Positions 1 to 12,460 of a stretch of DNA of 64,000 bases are shown here, one piece after another. Position 1 is the stretch's first letter. Every line of letters begins with the position of its first letter. The notes under the pieces are model-generated. The model saw only the letters and a program-made list of their open reading frames with translations. It searched no databases and was not told where the DNA came from. Both the position numbers and the translations under genes were made by a program. Source of the DNA: Alentia gelatinosa (taxonomy: Eukaryota > Annelida > Polychaeta > Phyllodocida > Polynoidae); contig OX465580.1 of the NCBI GenBank assembly GCA_950022655.1, forward strand, positions 121,317,016 through 121,381,015. Reading direction: 5' to 3'.

Positions 1-451
1 AAGTTAAAAGAAGAGATTGATGATTTATTTGATGTACCCCTTTTAGAACACGTATTTGATGGCTTCCTGACTACCCCCTCCCCCTTACTCCAGCCCTGGC
101 CTGGCTCTTCCAACACCAGTGAAACATTGGCGAGGTGGCACGACGCCAAATGAGATAAGGCTGTTTGTCGTTGGAGCTGGCGAGCGGATCTGCTGCTGGC
201 CATGGCCAGTGTCCAGTCTGATGGCCCTTACTGTGAGTTGTGTGGGACGGTGAGGGGGCGGGGTGTCCACTGACATCAGTGAGAGACCAGTGATGACCTC
301 TCCGTGAGAGAGAGGAAAGCCCTCCCCTCTAACTCCCATCTAACTCCCCCCTCCCTACCTGATCACCGACACATCACTTTACAGACAACTACATTTACAT
401 ACTCCAACAGAGAGTATTAGGAGTACATGGGAAAATGTTTTATTTCAACTT
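1..451. other. Non-coding stretch, nothing recognised
   Basis: No splice-bounded exon, RNA gene or transposon end was recognised here. The only longer open frame (minus strand, 85-339) has no domain-like composition. Confidence 0.5.
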
Positions 452-622
452 TTAGGGGCCATCCATAAAGTACGTACGCACCGAGGGGGGGGGGGGGGTC
501 AGAAATTTAGGAAAATCTGCGTATGCTCCCTCTTTGTTCTATTGCGTACAAAATTGGGAGAGGGGGAAGGGGGGTCCAAAATTTCAGAAATTCTGCGTAC
601 ATACTTTATGGATGGCCCCTTA
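452..622. mobile_element. MITE-like foldback, about 170 bp
   Basis: The two ends are inverted copies over roughly 28 bases: left end TAGGGGCCATCCATAAAGTA, right end the reverse complement with few mismatches. The interior holds G-rich runs (486-498 and 563-575) and no coding capacity, as expected of a non-autonomous DNA transposon. Similar 'ggccatccataaagtacgt' ends are, as I recall, widespread in animal genomes, but the superfamily is not assigned here. Confidence 0.8.
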
Positions 623-925
623 GTGATACTCCTTGATGAATATTGTGATTAGAGGTACTGTACTCTACTTATACAAACTAGCCGTCATCTAGCCGGAAAG
701 GACATGGGCAAATAACTGTCATATTCCTGATTTCAAATAATAAGGGGATATATATGGATTCGTTCAAGATATATATTGCGTTGTTCTATTGCGATTCCTT
801 CGCAAAATGGGAATTTCCATTGTTCCATTTTAAGAACAGAAATGAATTACTATGTCCTTAATCATAATGATGTAAACGATTTTTAACCTCTAACACCCAA
901 CAGTGATTTGATATACTAGCTACAT

Positions 926-1110
926 TTCCTGGACCTTATGGTAATGTTATATACTACTTACTTATATATACTACTTGTTTGTCCTGGACTTAATGGTAAT
1001 GTCATATACTACTTACTTGTCCTGGACGTGATGGTATTTATATATACTACTTACTTGTCCTGTATGTGATGGTATTTACATATATTACTTATTTGTGGTG
1101 TATATTACTT
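926..1110. repeat. Tandem repeat, 38-39 bp unit
   Basis: Three consecutive units start at about 982, 1021 and 1059, each with the core CCTGGACNTGATGGTATTTA followed by an AT-rich tail ending ACTACTTACTTGT. A partial, more diverged unit lies at 926-960. It is a short AT-rich minisatellite with no associated gene. Confidence 0.75.
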
Positions 1111-1717
1111 ACCTGAACCTGCGCCATGTCAGGTATACGACTATCGTACGGTTCTTGTATATGAATACTAATTATCGGCCACAATTCTTATTATATTTTC
1201 AAAATAAAGATTTGATACTGATCTTTGCTGAGATCATATGCCTGAGATCAACATGAATTCACATTGCTTTCATGTGATATTATTCAGATCTATTGAACAT
1301 TAGTACATGCGAGGTTAAAACCAGGGGAGCTTGTCGAGGAGGCCTGGCTCTGTTCACACAACCAAAACCGATACAAGTTTCAAGAACAATGAAACAATGT
1401 CCTTTCTCATGATACCCTGATGGGGCTGATGAAGCGACGTACACACTAGAAGTGTCTACAATCACATGAGGCATTTCCTTTAAGGTTTAATCAGATGGAA
1501 GGCTCTGTGAGGAAATATTTGAGTATGAAGCCAGCGATAATGAGAATGAAGTAAGCACAACCAAGATCCACTGTCTCTCGCAGTTCCAGGTAACCCGGAG
1601 CGGGGGAGTGGATAGGCCGCTTAAAGTAGATCCAGGACAGAGCCAGCGACTGGGTCGTTTGTAACATTTAATACGGGAATAGAGTAATATATTTACTGAA
1701 AGTACTATGGATATGAA

Positions 1718-1777
1718 AGTATAATGGAGTCCATCCAGTTAAGTTATTTGCATTGAGAATGTGTAGATGGTCAGATG
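1718..1777 (+). repeat. 60-bp tRNA 5' flank, copied at 2148-2207
   Basis: This block ends exactly one base before the tRNA-Glu gene. A copy with only two mismatches (positions 1761-1762) sits at 2148-2207 inside the loop of the foldback at 1956-2374. The direct-repeat spacing is 430 bp. The similarity stops exactly at the tRNA 5' end, so the second copy lacks the tRNA. Confidence 0.9.
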
Positions 1778-1849
1778 TCCCAGGTGGTCTAGTGGTTAGG
1801 ATTCGGCGCTCTCACCGCCGCGGCCGGGGTTCGATTCCCCGTCTGGGAA
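1778..1849 (+). tRNA. trnE-CUC: tRNA-Glu (anticodon CTC)
   Basis: This 72-nt gene folds into a standard cloverleaf. The acceptor stem pairs TCCCAGG with TCTGGGA (one G-T wobble) followed by the discriminator A. The anticodon stem is CGGCG/CGCCG with the 7-nt loop CTCTCAC, giving anticodon CTC at 1811-1813, which reads GAG (Glu). The internal Pol III promoter is visible: A box TGGTCTAGTGG at 1785-1795 and B box GGTTCGATTCC at 1828-1838. CCA is not encoded, as expected for a eukaryotic nuclear gene. No intron is present. Stems are intact, so the gene is probably functional. Its exact 5' flank is duplicated 430 bp downstream. Confidence 0.97.
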
Positions 1850-1853
1850 CAGC

Positions 1854-1857
1854 TTTT
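1854..1857 (+). terminator. Pol III T-run terminator
   Basis: A TTTT run begins 5 nt after the tRNA-Glu 3' end, the usual minimal RNA polymerase III termination signal. Confidence 0.7.
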
Positions 1858-1955
1858 CTTGGTGCTGCACCTTCTGGGAGGATGGGGGATCCCATGAAAT
1901 GGCCCCATCCACCAATTTCAGTCACTTGTGCCACATTCTAATCCCCATTTAATAA

Positions 1956-2374
1956 CAATGTAGCAATTGGCTTCATTTCTAATTGCACTGGATATTGATC
2001 AAAACTCGACATATTGATGCCGGAATGATGCTGTTAACTGTAAGTATAATGATGTCATGTGTAAGAATAATAGAATTATGTTTTTTTTAAATGGAGTTGG
2101 GTATCACTACAATGGAGCTCCATATCAGTATAACCTAGTTAGGTGTTAGTATAATGGAGTCCATCCAGTTAAGTTATTTGCATTGAGAATTCGTAGATGG
2201 TCAGATGCGGAGCTCCATTACACTGATACCTATCTCCATTTTTGTGAACAATAATTCTATTATTCTTACACATGACATCATTATACTTACAGTTAACAGC
2301 ATCATTCCGGCATCAATATGTCGAGTTTTGATCAATATCCAGCGCAATTAGAAATGAAGCCAATTGCTACATTG
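1956..2374. repeat. Large foldback with 166-bp arms
   Basis: Bases 1956-2121 and 2209-2374 are inverted copies. The outer 124 bp (1956-2079 against 2251-2374) match with a single mismatch; the inner part is diverged but still pairs (for example 2100-2121 against 2209-2230). The 87-nt loop contains the 60-bp copy of the tRNA-Glu 5' flank. It may be a foldback transposon that captured flanking DNA, or a palindrome formed by template switching. It has no coding capacity. Confidence 0.9.
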
Positions 2375-2386
2375 TCATATATGTCA

Positions 2387-2389
<3 letters not shown>

Positions 2390-2444
<55 letters not shown>
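2390..2444. repeat. (AT)n microsatellite
   Basis: Uninterrupted TA dinucleotides over about 55 bases, immediately beyond the right arm of the foldback. Confidence 0.97.
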
Positions 2445-2447
<3 letters not shown>

Positions 2448-4046
2448 CGTGTATACATGTGTGTTAGAAATACAACACCAAGGTGTATTTGAATATAAAG
2501 GACCGAGGCGCCACCTGTCGTCGGCCAAACCATCCACCGCGTCACTAGCGCCTGCGAGCGCACTCACTACGCACCTGAATCCTCCTTTCTGGTGGGTAAA
2601 GTAATAACCGGAAGTTGTCAACAGGTGGAGGCGTTCTGATTGCCAGGAATCACAGTTGGGATTGATGACAGGGGTAGGGCGGAGAGGGGTGGTGGAGAGT
2701 GCAGCTAGCGGTCAGGTGTGGTGTGGAGCTGTTTGTACACGCGCTGCGTGTTGTTTGTGAGCTGCTCAGCAACTGTTTGACCGCCGTTGTTTGCCATTTG
2801 TTTAGCGCGTGAGTCCATCGTCCGACCCCAGTGGGCGGAGCGCGGTGTTGGTCGCTGTCTTGATTTGAGCACCCGCCCCCAGCCTAGTCAACAACACCTC
2901 CATCATCCATCTGACAAACATATGAGTGCTTTATTCCAATCCTGTGGACCTAGTAAACACAAAGGCTGCACTATATGTGTACATGGTAACACCCCACCAG
3001 TCACTTTACCCTATGCCCTAAAGGAAAAATATTGGAAAATACTATCAAGAGACGTCACGAGTTTGTGTCTGAGTTTATTTATGCCACGCATTTTGTTGGC
3101 TCCATAATTTCACGAGTTGAAGACCAGTGACAGTACGGAGACAACACAATGAGTGACATAAATAAACTCAATCTCAAACGAATGGCGTCTAGATTTTATC
3201 CTACCCCGTTTCCATATTTTTTCAGAATCAGAAAATAGTGGCATAAACAACACTTTATGTCACTACCCGTGACATAAACAAATCCCATGTTAAGCCTATG
3301 GCGTTTTTTATTAGGGTTAGGATAAAAACTTATTCATCCAAATCACATCAGACTCAAAGTGGGCAGGCAGATCTTCAGCGAGAAATCGGCCTCGTCCCAT
3401 AATGGCTTAATTTACCTTTTGCTGTACCTCTAATGAAAACACTAACACCCACCAATAATACCCTCATCCTAGACTGCCCAGTTGACCCTGACTACCTCTC
3501 ACCCACCTATCACTCTCCGTATGTGTAGAGAAAAAGAAACCATACATTTTATACCTGTAAGACATGCCCACCTTTACCGAATTCTGTCTCCCCACCATAT
3601 AGCCTTGACCCCTGGTGGACAGGACACTTCTCACCGGTATACCGGTGTACAGCTCTCAAATATTTTGAAATGTACGATGTATCTGGTAAAGTGTGTTCCT
3701 ATTGTAACCACCGTATGTATTATGTATAAATGGAGAACTGTTGATTGTAAATAATAAGATATCATTGTGAGTTGTATGAAATAAATTTACTATCCACCCA
3801 ATACAGAGTCTCCATACTAAACCTATGGAGCCTCAAGATCGCTACTGAGTAGAATACTGAAATACTGAAAACCGTATTCTCTTAGGAGAGTACGGCTTCT
3901 TCGGCATGCAGTCGACGGGCATTATAGGAACCATTGTATATAGAAAGTTAAATATAAATAATTCACAGCACTTGCGTCGAATTTCTAATTATTTAGAAGA
4001 TTTTTTTCATAATAATTAGTCGAAAGGTGAGTAAATACAACATAAG
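2445..4046. other. Non-coding stretch with a dispersed repeat piece
   Basis: No gene was recognised. Bases about 3795-3865 reappear in inverted orientation at about 36150-36220 (shared cores 'attctactcagtagc' and 'ggagactc.gtattg'), marking an old dispersed repeat. Confidence 0.5.
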
Positions 4047-4141
4047 CATGATTTGGATCTGTGTGGCCGTATTCTCCATGTAGTTGACGCTACGTAATAC
4101 CACGTGTCAACTACGCGGAGAATACCCAGATCCAAATCATG
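4047..4141. mobile_element. Short palindromic element, 95 bp
   Basis: The left half (CATGATTTGGATCTG, then TATTCTCC and GTAGTTGACGC) is repeated in inverted order in the right half, ending CAGATCCAAATCATG. The halves meet around 4094-4110. It is a compact foldback without coding capacity. Confidence 0.75.
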
Positions 4142-6764
4142 GTATCGTTGTGTATAACCTCCTAATAATGCAACGATTTAATTGGCTAAACCCAAGAGCG
4201 GTATTAAAAGCTTAGTAACCAAGGAGTCCCGATAAGGTGCTCATAAGGAAGAACGGTGTTTACCGGTGGGACCTCCTCCATTCTAACAACGTGCATCAGA
4301 TGTGGGTCAGACACACACCAGTCGGCTAAAACTAAAATTAGGATGTAGTGAGTTGTGGGTGAGTTGTGGGTCAATGCGGGTGTATGGAACAGAGCCTTAA
4401 ATGAACTAATATCGGAACGCCACTTAATTGTCAGGAAAAGGTGGATGGTAAATACAATACAGACTGGTTACCTACTATATTTAAAACGGTAGAATTCCGT
4501 CGAATCCGCTTGAAGTTGCTCCCATACATAGAGACATAGTGAACCCGATCTAGGGTTGGAGACTGAAGCACCACGGGAGTGAGATTCTCGTGTATTTAAA
4601 AACTCGAACCTGTTCTTCTTTTTTGCAGGATTATACTCATTTCAGATAAAAGCGGTTATAAATATGACTCTATACAATAGTGCTCTGGTATTACTAGCGA
4701 AAGAGATATATACCTTGATGTCCTTCGAGAATGAATACAGAACTTTGCCAGCATCCCGTAATCTACGTTGCTTTGTGAATAGCTGCAGGAAGAAGCCATT
4801 TAGAGCCCTCCACACCGCGGGCTGCCAGCTCTCCTACCTGAAGGTCGGACCCAGCGATCAATGACCAAACCCAACATTGGGCACCAGCTCAGCACAAAGT
4901 CAAACACGTAGGCAAATACAATTTCCCCGCACACCTTCTGATTGCAGACAAACACGCTGGTGTCGTTACCCAATCTCGGGTTTTGTCCGTACGTGGTGTT
5001 ATAGGATATTTTACATCGTTTGAATATTCTGAAAAAAGAGACCTGATGTGGCTAGGATTTTAAGTGGTTAGTCATGAGTTGAAGGGCATCTTCGGCTCCT
5101 ATCTTAAGCATTTTAAAGACGACTGCTGTTGCCGGGTAAAGTGTTAAATTATATTTCATTTTCAAGAATATGTCCAACTGTTTTATTGTAAAATGTAATT
5201 ATTTTAAAATTGACAAAATGATGCATGGAGGCACCCTCTGTCCTTAATGTAGTGATGCCTGAAGGAAGCATGCGTCCTTAAAGGGACTATTTTCTGATAT
5301 TTGCCATATACAACCGAATTCATAGAAATAGAAATAATTATTAATGGTCATGGGTAAGAAATACAACAATCGATGGTTTTGGGAAGGTCAGCTCTGTCAA
5401 CCACTCGAGTTTGACGATATAATATACTCGCTATCGCGTGAACCTCTCGTGGTTTGTGACTGCCCGTCCAAAAAGCATCGAATTTGTCTGTGGAAACTCA
5501 GCAATATGCAACCAAAGTCCATGATACTAGAATGCTCAGGATGAGACAAGACTAATCCATCATCGTAAGGGGCATGACCTAGGTTTGTCAATTGATGTCT
5601 CTAGATGGGAATTTTGATGGAAATGAGATTGACTACCATTCACTACAGCTATGATGATGTTGAAACAGTAATGGTGTCTGCTGACTAATCAGAAACTGTG
5701 TGAATCTGTTTCTGCTTGTTTTGAGCACCCATGCATCGTGGGCGTACTTATAATAGACTCACTTGGCCAAGAAGGCCCTCCATAGAATGGCTCAGTTTCC
5801 ATTAACGTTGTTTCCGGTATGTTATGTTGATTCTGTGCTCCAGTGGCAAACGTTCATCTAACACCACTACCTCACTATGGGCTACGGCCTCCTATATAAC
5901 ACGCCTTCGTGAAAAAGAGCTTAGGCCCGGGCTGTGGGTTTGACCGTGCGTTATGTAACAAAAATGCGGACATTACGCTCCTCTGTCACCGCTCGTCGCG
6001 AGGCGGTCAGATCCATCGCCTCTAGAGGGCATGGTGTTAGGGTTGATGAGGTAACGTCCAGTCAGTTGAGCATCTCCCAGTGGTGCTTATTCCCTGATTG
6101 TGTCATGTCACATGGTCTATAATATGTCGGTACGTCGCGTAAACCTCCAAATGACGTAACTGTGACTGGGTTCACTTATCTCAGAGGGCATGGTGTATTC
6201 ATGAACGAATTATTGCAGGGCGATATTACAAGTATCAGTTCAATTTCAGAGGTTAACATCACTATTCTGACGTGCGGTTCCTCTATTATATATCATACTA
6301 AGTTCCTTCTGGAAAGCTCGAATTAATCCTAGCTTTTTCAAATCACGAACATTATAAAGACAAGACATTGTTCATTCCTCATTATTAATGGGAAAGGAAC
6401 ACCATCTAATATAAAAACCATAAAAGGGAAGAAAACTGTTCGATGTCCGTGACATATCCGTTGATTCTCCTTAGAGTAATGTCTTGGGTCAGAGCACAGA
6501 ACCTTGATATAGTTCCACAATAATAGGGAAGACTAGGAACTGAGCAATCAGAAAACCATCTTGTGAGGTTATGGAACTGCTTTACTTTGTATAATACATT
6601 CACGTGTCATCACACGATTTAGATGATGTTTAGTAATAGACATATTATACAAGGGCAGGATTGCGAGCATATCGGGAACGTAGTATTGAAAGTCTAGCCG
6701 TATTAAATTAAAGCACATCGTCAGCTCGTCTGCCTTATCAAATTGGGAAGAAGACTCCATCAGG
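4142..6764. other. Non-coding stretch, nothing recognised
   Basis: Short open frames occur on both strands, but none shows a protein-like domain, a signal peptide with a splice donor, or continuity with a neighbouring frame. No tRNA or transposon end was recognised. Confidence 0.45.
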
Positions 6765-7022
6765 ATGTAACGTTTCTCGGCTATACCATTAGCGGTTCTG
6801 CTCCTAGCGGGCTCTATATACGTGGGATAGAGGTTTGAAGTCAACGCATAGATGTTGTAGGTAACAGAATCCAGGTAAGACTGAATGATTCTTTATTCTG
6901 GGCCCGGGTTTATATACCATCGAAGCGCCTTTGTCTCCAGGTGGGGACGCTTATACGGGCCGCCACTAAAAGCGTCTCGTCGTGGTCGCCAATGTAACGT
7001 TTCTCGGCTATACCATTAGCGG
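6765..7022. repeat. 31-bp direct repeats flanking 196 bp
   Basis: The sequence starting ATGTAACGTTTCTCGGCTAT and ending ATTAGCGG is present identically at 6765-6795 and 6992-7022. The 196 bp between contain a GC-rich centre (TGGGCCCGGG near 6900). This could be a miniature element with short direct terminal repeats or a local tandem duplication; no coding sequence is present. Confidence 0.65.
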
Positions 7023-7646
7023 ATTGAATAAATGAACTTCTGACAAGCTTAACAGTTGGATCCCACAGAGCATGTATTTGTAAACTTAAAGGTCAGCTAG
7101 CAATTGATGTTGGTAGACTGTTGAGTGAAGATAATCCCTGAAGTCGCTACCAGAGAAAGGCCTGCTCCCCATGATAAAGAGTGACATAGACTAAGCTTTA
7201 AGCTGAAGGTGTCTTAATACCTTCGGAACATTATGTCAACGCCACTTCGGGTCTGTGGATTTTCACTTCAAACATGTTGTAAATACTCATTGGTTTTGCC
7301 CTAGAGATTTGTACATAATTTGGGTCCATTCGCGACGGTTCCCGTATTCATACCGCATATTGTAATACATTCAGTAGAAGAATCAGACTAAAGAAGCAAT
7401 TTGGATTCGTATGCAAACAGGGCACAATAGAAGAAATTGGAGTAACGATCTGATTATCATCTGTCAGGCATTATTGCTTGCGATGATCCTGTCATCTTTA
7501 ACAAGAAATACTTTATTTTACTTATGCCGTACATCGGTACAGGGACCGTTTTTTATCGCACCTCCCAGCAAGAGGATTGATTCTGATTCAAATTAATGTT
7601 TTTCCGCATAATATGGCATTTACAGGTATCTATATGTTGATGATTG

Positions 7647-8105
7647 TAAAGGGGGGCGTCCACCAACCACGACAAGGCTACGACAAGTGCCGACATGAAA
7701 GTTCCAATCGCAGCCTTGTCGCAGCCTTGTCGTGAGAAGAGCAGTGTCGGTACAGTGGTGTCCGGGCGTGTCATAGACGTTGCTGGTTGTCGGAAAAAAG
7801 GCGCCCATGGTTCCGACACACTACGACAGTGATATCGAGGAAACCACAACACTCCACGACAAAGGTCCAGTAGTAGCAAAAATCGAACATGTTCGAAATT
7901 GTCGTAGCCTTGTCGGAAGGCCCCCGATAGGCCCCCAACAAGCTTCATGTCACAGCCTGTCGTGGCCTTGTCGTAGCCTCTTGTCGGGAACTGGGATCCA
8001 CCAACCACGACAAGGCTACGACAAGGCTTCCAATCATTGAGCTGTCATGAACATTGTCGGAAAACCATTGTCGTAGCCTTGTCGTGGTTGTTGGACGCCC
8101 CTTTA
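7647..8105. mobile_element. MITE, 459 bp, about 39-bp terminal inverted repeats
   Basis: The left end reads TAAAGGGGGGCGTCCACC and continues with CAACCACGACAAGGCTACGAC; the right end is its reverse complement with two differences. The interior repeats the motif TTGTCGTAGCCTTGTCG in both orientations, so the whole element can fold back. No transposase frame is present. Apparent open frames on both strands here are read-through of the repeat. Confidence 0.9.
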
Positions 8106-10254
8106 ACACTTAATATATAGCAGATTTGCCAACCAATTAGAAGAAAAGCTTCATGTCTATACTCATCACTATGAGATTATACATATGAATAAAGACGAAA
8201 AGTAATACCTGTCACGGATTTGCTAGTATACGTTCATTGGTAACATTTTTCACAAGGACTAGAAAATAAACAATATGACAGCTACATTGAATAGGGCTAT
8301 TTTGATGGGCATACCCTGTACTACCCTATATTTTTGTAGTAGCGCCCAGTTTTTCTGTTGACGTTTTAATCCTGTTGGTGTATCTATGTTACGCTGCGCC
8401 GCAGGAAGCACATTCCATCATAACGCACCTCTGTAAAGAGCACTGTTTTTGTATAGTTCTAGTCTTGGGTCAATAGTTTTAAAGACTGGGGCTTCGTGTA
8501 GCCTGGTGCGTGTGTTGGGATTCCGTGGCACCAGGTTGTCATCCAAATTTTAAGGAACAGGTAATTATTCAAGTGGACCTGTCTCCGTGCAGTCAAGTGT
8601 GTACCTTTTTTTTGGTTCGTTTATTTATTTTAGCTGGACTTCTGCTAGGCTCACAAGCCTGTGATAAGAAGGACGGCTGTTCGAGGTATTTCGTAATATA
8701 AAATGCGACCCGACGCCTGGGATCAGCTTGCCCAATGCCGTATACCAAGAGCAGGAATTTCAGGCAGCCAGTATGACCATTATGACTAAAAAGTGAACAT
8801 CGTGCAATGTGGCCCACAAGGCCTTTAGTATCATGTACTGATAGCTATTACGTGAATTACCACCCAATGCATCTTGACTAAATGACTAGAGTATAGTAAT
8901 CACTATTTCACATGAAATCGCCATTACCTGTCGCCATCTTGAATGGTTCCATTTGGAGGTAATTATGCCCTTCTTGCAAACATAGATCGTGCAAATTTCT
9001 GATCATCCTCCATGTCCTTTATGTATTAAGGAGCTGTAAAAGGTAATGAACTGATTGTGCCATTCGACTAGACTAGACTAGTCTCCTATACCTACCCCCT
9101 CCACCTTCCCCACCCGTCCTCACCGGAGGGGAGATGGGGCGGGTGGGTAGGGAAGTGGAGGGGTAAGGTTACAAGAGGAGGAACGTACAGAAGGTTTTGT
9201 GTATATCGTACAAGTCTTTGATTCCTGGGCTTGTCAGGCATTAGGAGAAATCCACAAGTTGCAAAGTAGTCTTCTTTCTCATTAATGAATGATGTCCACA
9301 ATCAAAGAATTTGGCAAGTCCCCCATTCGACCAGCAATCTGTACATACATATGGAATGAATAGTTATCAAAAGGGTTACATATAAAAAAAAATGGTAAAA
9401 GCACCATGTCAATTGTAGCGGTGGTGTGGCTAACAATATCCCATGAGCATCTGTGATGGTCTAACTTTAGATGGGATACTCAAGGTACTCCCGTTCTCAT
9501 GTGACCTATGAGCACGCGCACGCGCCTTGGGCTGGCGGCTGTGGCTGAGCGTGTTTCTCCGCATGGACCTCTCCTTACACCCAGTAGGCCTGAGATAATG
9601 ACGGCATAGTCCTTCAATTAGTGGACGAGCAAGGTCATTCACTGTTAGTGATAGCCCCTGCGGTGACTGCACCGGGTCCCTGAGCTGCTTCCAAAGCTGC
9701 TCCGAGCGCTAATGCCACCTGTTGAGCCCGTTGCGTCTCAATCAGGCCCCATGACACCTCATAAATGTGGTTCAATCCATTGGTGATTGACATTACGTAA
9801 TTCTGACGAATATCGACTTTGACGTATGATGCTTGGGTTTGATTAGATTATCTCGTTACTATAACGTCCCCCATCGACGTGACCTTGGGGAATCCATTCA
9901 TCACCCCGAGCCACTTATCTGTCCAATTCTATGGTAGTTACTCACTACCATGGGAATTATATGGAATTGACTTCGGTCAATTCAATAAGCAAATCTTAAA
10001 ACCTTTGCCTTCGTTTTGTAACACGGGCCACATCTAGGTACTAACGTATCAAGATTACATGAATACTAGCAGACCAAACATAGTTGTCATCTTTAGGGGC
10101 AAAAGGAGAATTATTTTACAATCATCATTAGTATCACTCCAGTGTACATGTATATGAGTGGGATCTTAATAACGCATTACATGCTAAGCCTAGAATATAT
10201 CATGAGGATTCATACACAATACATTGAATCTAAGGATGTTTCTTTTTCTTTCAG
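8106..10254. other. Non-coding region upstream of the peptide gene
   Basis: This region precedes the signal-peptide exon at 10267. That exon has its own 3' splice site, so a non-coding first exon and promoter must lie upstream, here or further left. I could not locate them with confidence. Confidence 0.4.
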
Positions 10255-10336
10255 CACATTCCAATCATGAGGTGGCTTGCACTCGTCTATGTTACTGTAC
10301 TGCTGTGTCACTCCGCCCTCTGCTGGCGAACGCGAG
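10255..10336 (+). CDS. Signal-peptide exon of an agatoxin-like neuropeptide precursor
   Basis: The exon is bounded by an excellent acceptor (pyrimidine tract ending TTTCAG at 10254) and donor GTAAGT at 10337. The start codon is 10267, giving 23 codons plus one base (phase 1). The peptide begins MRW and has a hydrophobic core rich in L and V up to about residue 19, a typical secretory signal, with likely cleavage before WRTR. Because the exon starts with an acceptor, at least one 5' non-coding exon lies upstream. The next exons in phase are 15774-15812, 20998-21061, and then either 22523-22676 or 23449-23632. Function is inferred from the terminal exons: a secreted, processed cystine-knot neuropeptide or hormone. 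The exon model rests on splice signals and phase; no transcript was available. Confidence 0.85.
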
Positions 10337-10410
10337 GTAAGTCGAGCTGTTCAGTGCGATCCTTCTGTGTAGACCCCAATTAACCCTTTCCCTGCAGCAG
10401 CCAATACAGG

Positions 10411-10983
10411 TGTTGCCGTTCAACGCCGCCTAACGGCCCACTGTGTAGTAACGCGGCCGCTCGGACAAATACGGCAGAGTCTGGGGATATTCATATAAGA
10501 ACACACAGCAATCACACCTAGAGTGTGAACGGTGGGTGTGATTGCAGCAGTGTTGTTTTTTGACAGATTAAATTGTTGGAACAAGCTAGGGTATTGAATC
10601 AAAGAGTCTGAGCTGTCTAAACTTTATAGTTGATAACTATCTTGGTTTTAACTTCGAGAAAGATAAGCATATTATAGCTAGGCCTGCCAATGTATTAGTG
10701 TGTATACAATTTGCGTACACCTGTGTTATCTAAACTATATCTAAAGTATTATTGAGGTGATATACATGTATGATACATCAAATTGAAGCTGGAATACCAT
10801 AAAATACGATGGACTCACTGATATTTCTCTGTAACTGATATACACGGGTATTATGAACATATTACGCTCATATACTGAGTGATCCAATGCCAGTGAATAC
10901 GTTGCCAGGGGCTTGTTTGGCTGCAGGCATTGTGTAACCAACCAGATAAAGTGCAACACCGGCCTGTGGAAAAAGGCCTATTA
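10411..10983. repeat. Dispersed repeat, copy A (intronic)
   Basis: Two blocks match a second locus at 53741-54918 in the same order and orientation. Block one carries GTTCAACGCCGCC, AACGCGGCCGCTCGG and TGTCTAAACTTTA. Block two (10776-10983) carries ATTACGCTCAT, ATACGTTGCCAGGGG and AAAAAGGCCTATTA. The copies are clearly diverged. No coding sequence or terminal inverted repeat was recognised, so the class is unknown. Confidence 0.8.
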
Positions 10984-11310
10984 ATTGACACCGCTTGCAG
11001 TTCCTGCAATAGCCACTACAGGCACTTACATCCAAAAACATCAAAGTCACATGATGTTTTAATTTTACCATGGTAACTGATCGTAATGTGGTATTCTAAA
11101 TTAAATACCCACATTTACCTTGTAGCTTGCCAGAGCTTTGGAGAACATAATTTTGTCTGTATCTTTTATAGAATTTTGTACATGATTGTCAATGATGCCT
11201 CCAGGTAGCGAAGGGGATACCTGAAGGCCGATTGTAGTTGAATGCCTCACTGGATGAAGAGATGGAGATTCCCGACTTCAAAAGCATTATTACAGAGATA
11301 ATTGATATAA

Positions 11311-11446
11311 AGTAAAACCCCGCTTATGGAATACCTCCCTCAAGGTGAAACCCCGCTTAAGGGGGAACTATGTTCGGAGCAGAAATCTTTATTTAGTTTA
11401 TTTAACCTCGCTTAAGGGTGCGCCTCGTTTAAGTGATATTTTACTG
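11311..11446. mobile_element. Tc1/mariner (pogo-like) MITE
   Basis: The element is flanked by TA on both sides (11309-11310, 11447-11448). Its ends AAGTAAAACCCCGCTTA and, inverted, CAGTAAAATATCACTTAAAC form imperfect terminal repeats. An internal copy of GAAACCCCGCTTAAGG occurs near 11343. A better-preserved relative lies at 45869-46053. Confidence 0.65.
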
Positions 11447-12154
11447 TACATCCTTTCGTGGGACTTGCGGAATATTTGACATGCAAAGAAACTTATTTCC
11501 GACCAACTCGCCCCTATATTGGTATTATTTCGAACGGTCCTCAAAATTGGCCGACCCCTGTTCTATCGTGTCCGTGCATTTACGGTGAAAACTTGTAGGC
11601 CACCGTATACATGGTACTCTTACTAAATGGATTAATGAAAGAGTCTTCATTTTAACCTCATCAACTTTACTGCATCCACCCATCAGTCTTTGAATTTCGC
11701 AAGAAGGTAATATGATTACCTGAAAATCTGAATATTTGAAAAAGGGCTTGATGCATTCCCTGCCCAGTAGGTGTGCTGTAAGTGCAGCTGCCGCTAGGGG
11801 GCCCGAGGCAAGCGTGAGGAAACATAAACACCACCTGAGTGAGTGAAACTAATTAGCGCTAAGAGCACAGAGTCAATATGCCCGCACCATTATCACAAAA
11901 TCCTTCAGAGAAAGCTCAGATTTCAGAAGCATTCAGGGTCATCTTCACAGCTTAACATCATGCGATGTTGGGGGAAAGTAAAATGATATAAGGATGGTGC
12001 TATTTAGTATAATCCGAGCACGTTTTGTTACCCGTGTTACATATTCCCTACACGCATCCTCATGCGACGTTTCCACCTGCGGATGGTGACCACCGATTAC
12101 GGCATTTCACACCGCTGACTGATTATGAGACACATTTAGTGCAATAATCGTCCC

Positions 12155-12460
12155 TACAGGGACCTGTTTCAGTAGTTTTGTGACGTGTCTAGATGGCGTC
12201 TGTGACACCATACGGACAGATCACAAGATTGCAATCGATGACACAACGAGTTTGACTCACTTCACGTAAGAATTAAACAATGACACTTTAACATGAGTAG
12301 GGGATACATCTAATCTATAATCTTTCCAAATTTGAAGAAGATTGGCCACTTCGCTCTTCTGATATTTGCTAGTCCTTTTCCGCTGTTGCTTGCACTGATG
12401 GTGCCGATGTTGATGTCTGTCTAGGCCTAATGTCACAAGACTACTGAAACAGGTCCCAGG
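12155..12460. mobile_element. MITE, about 305 bp
   Basis: The ends are inverted copies over about 28 bases: GGGACCTGTTTCAGTAGT at the left near 12160, and its reverse complement ending at about 12457. The interior is unique and has no coding capacity. It lies in the first large intron of the peptide gene. Confidence 0.85.
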
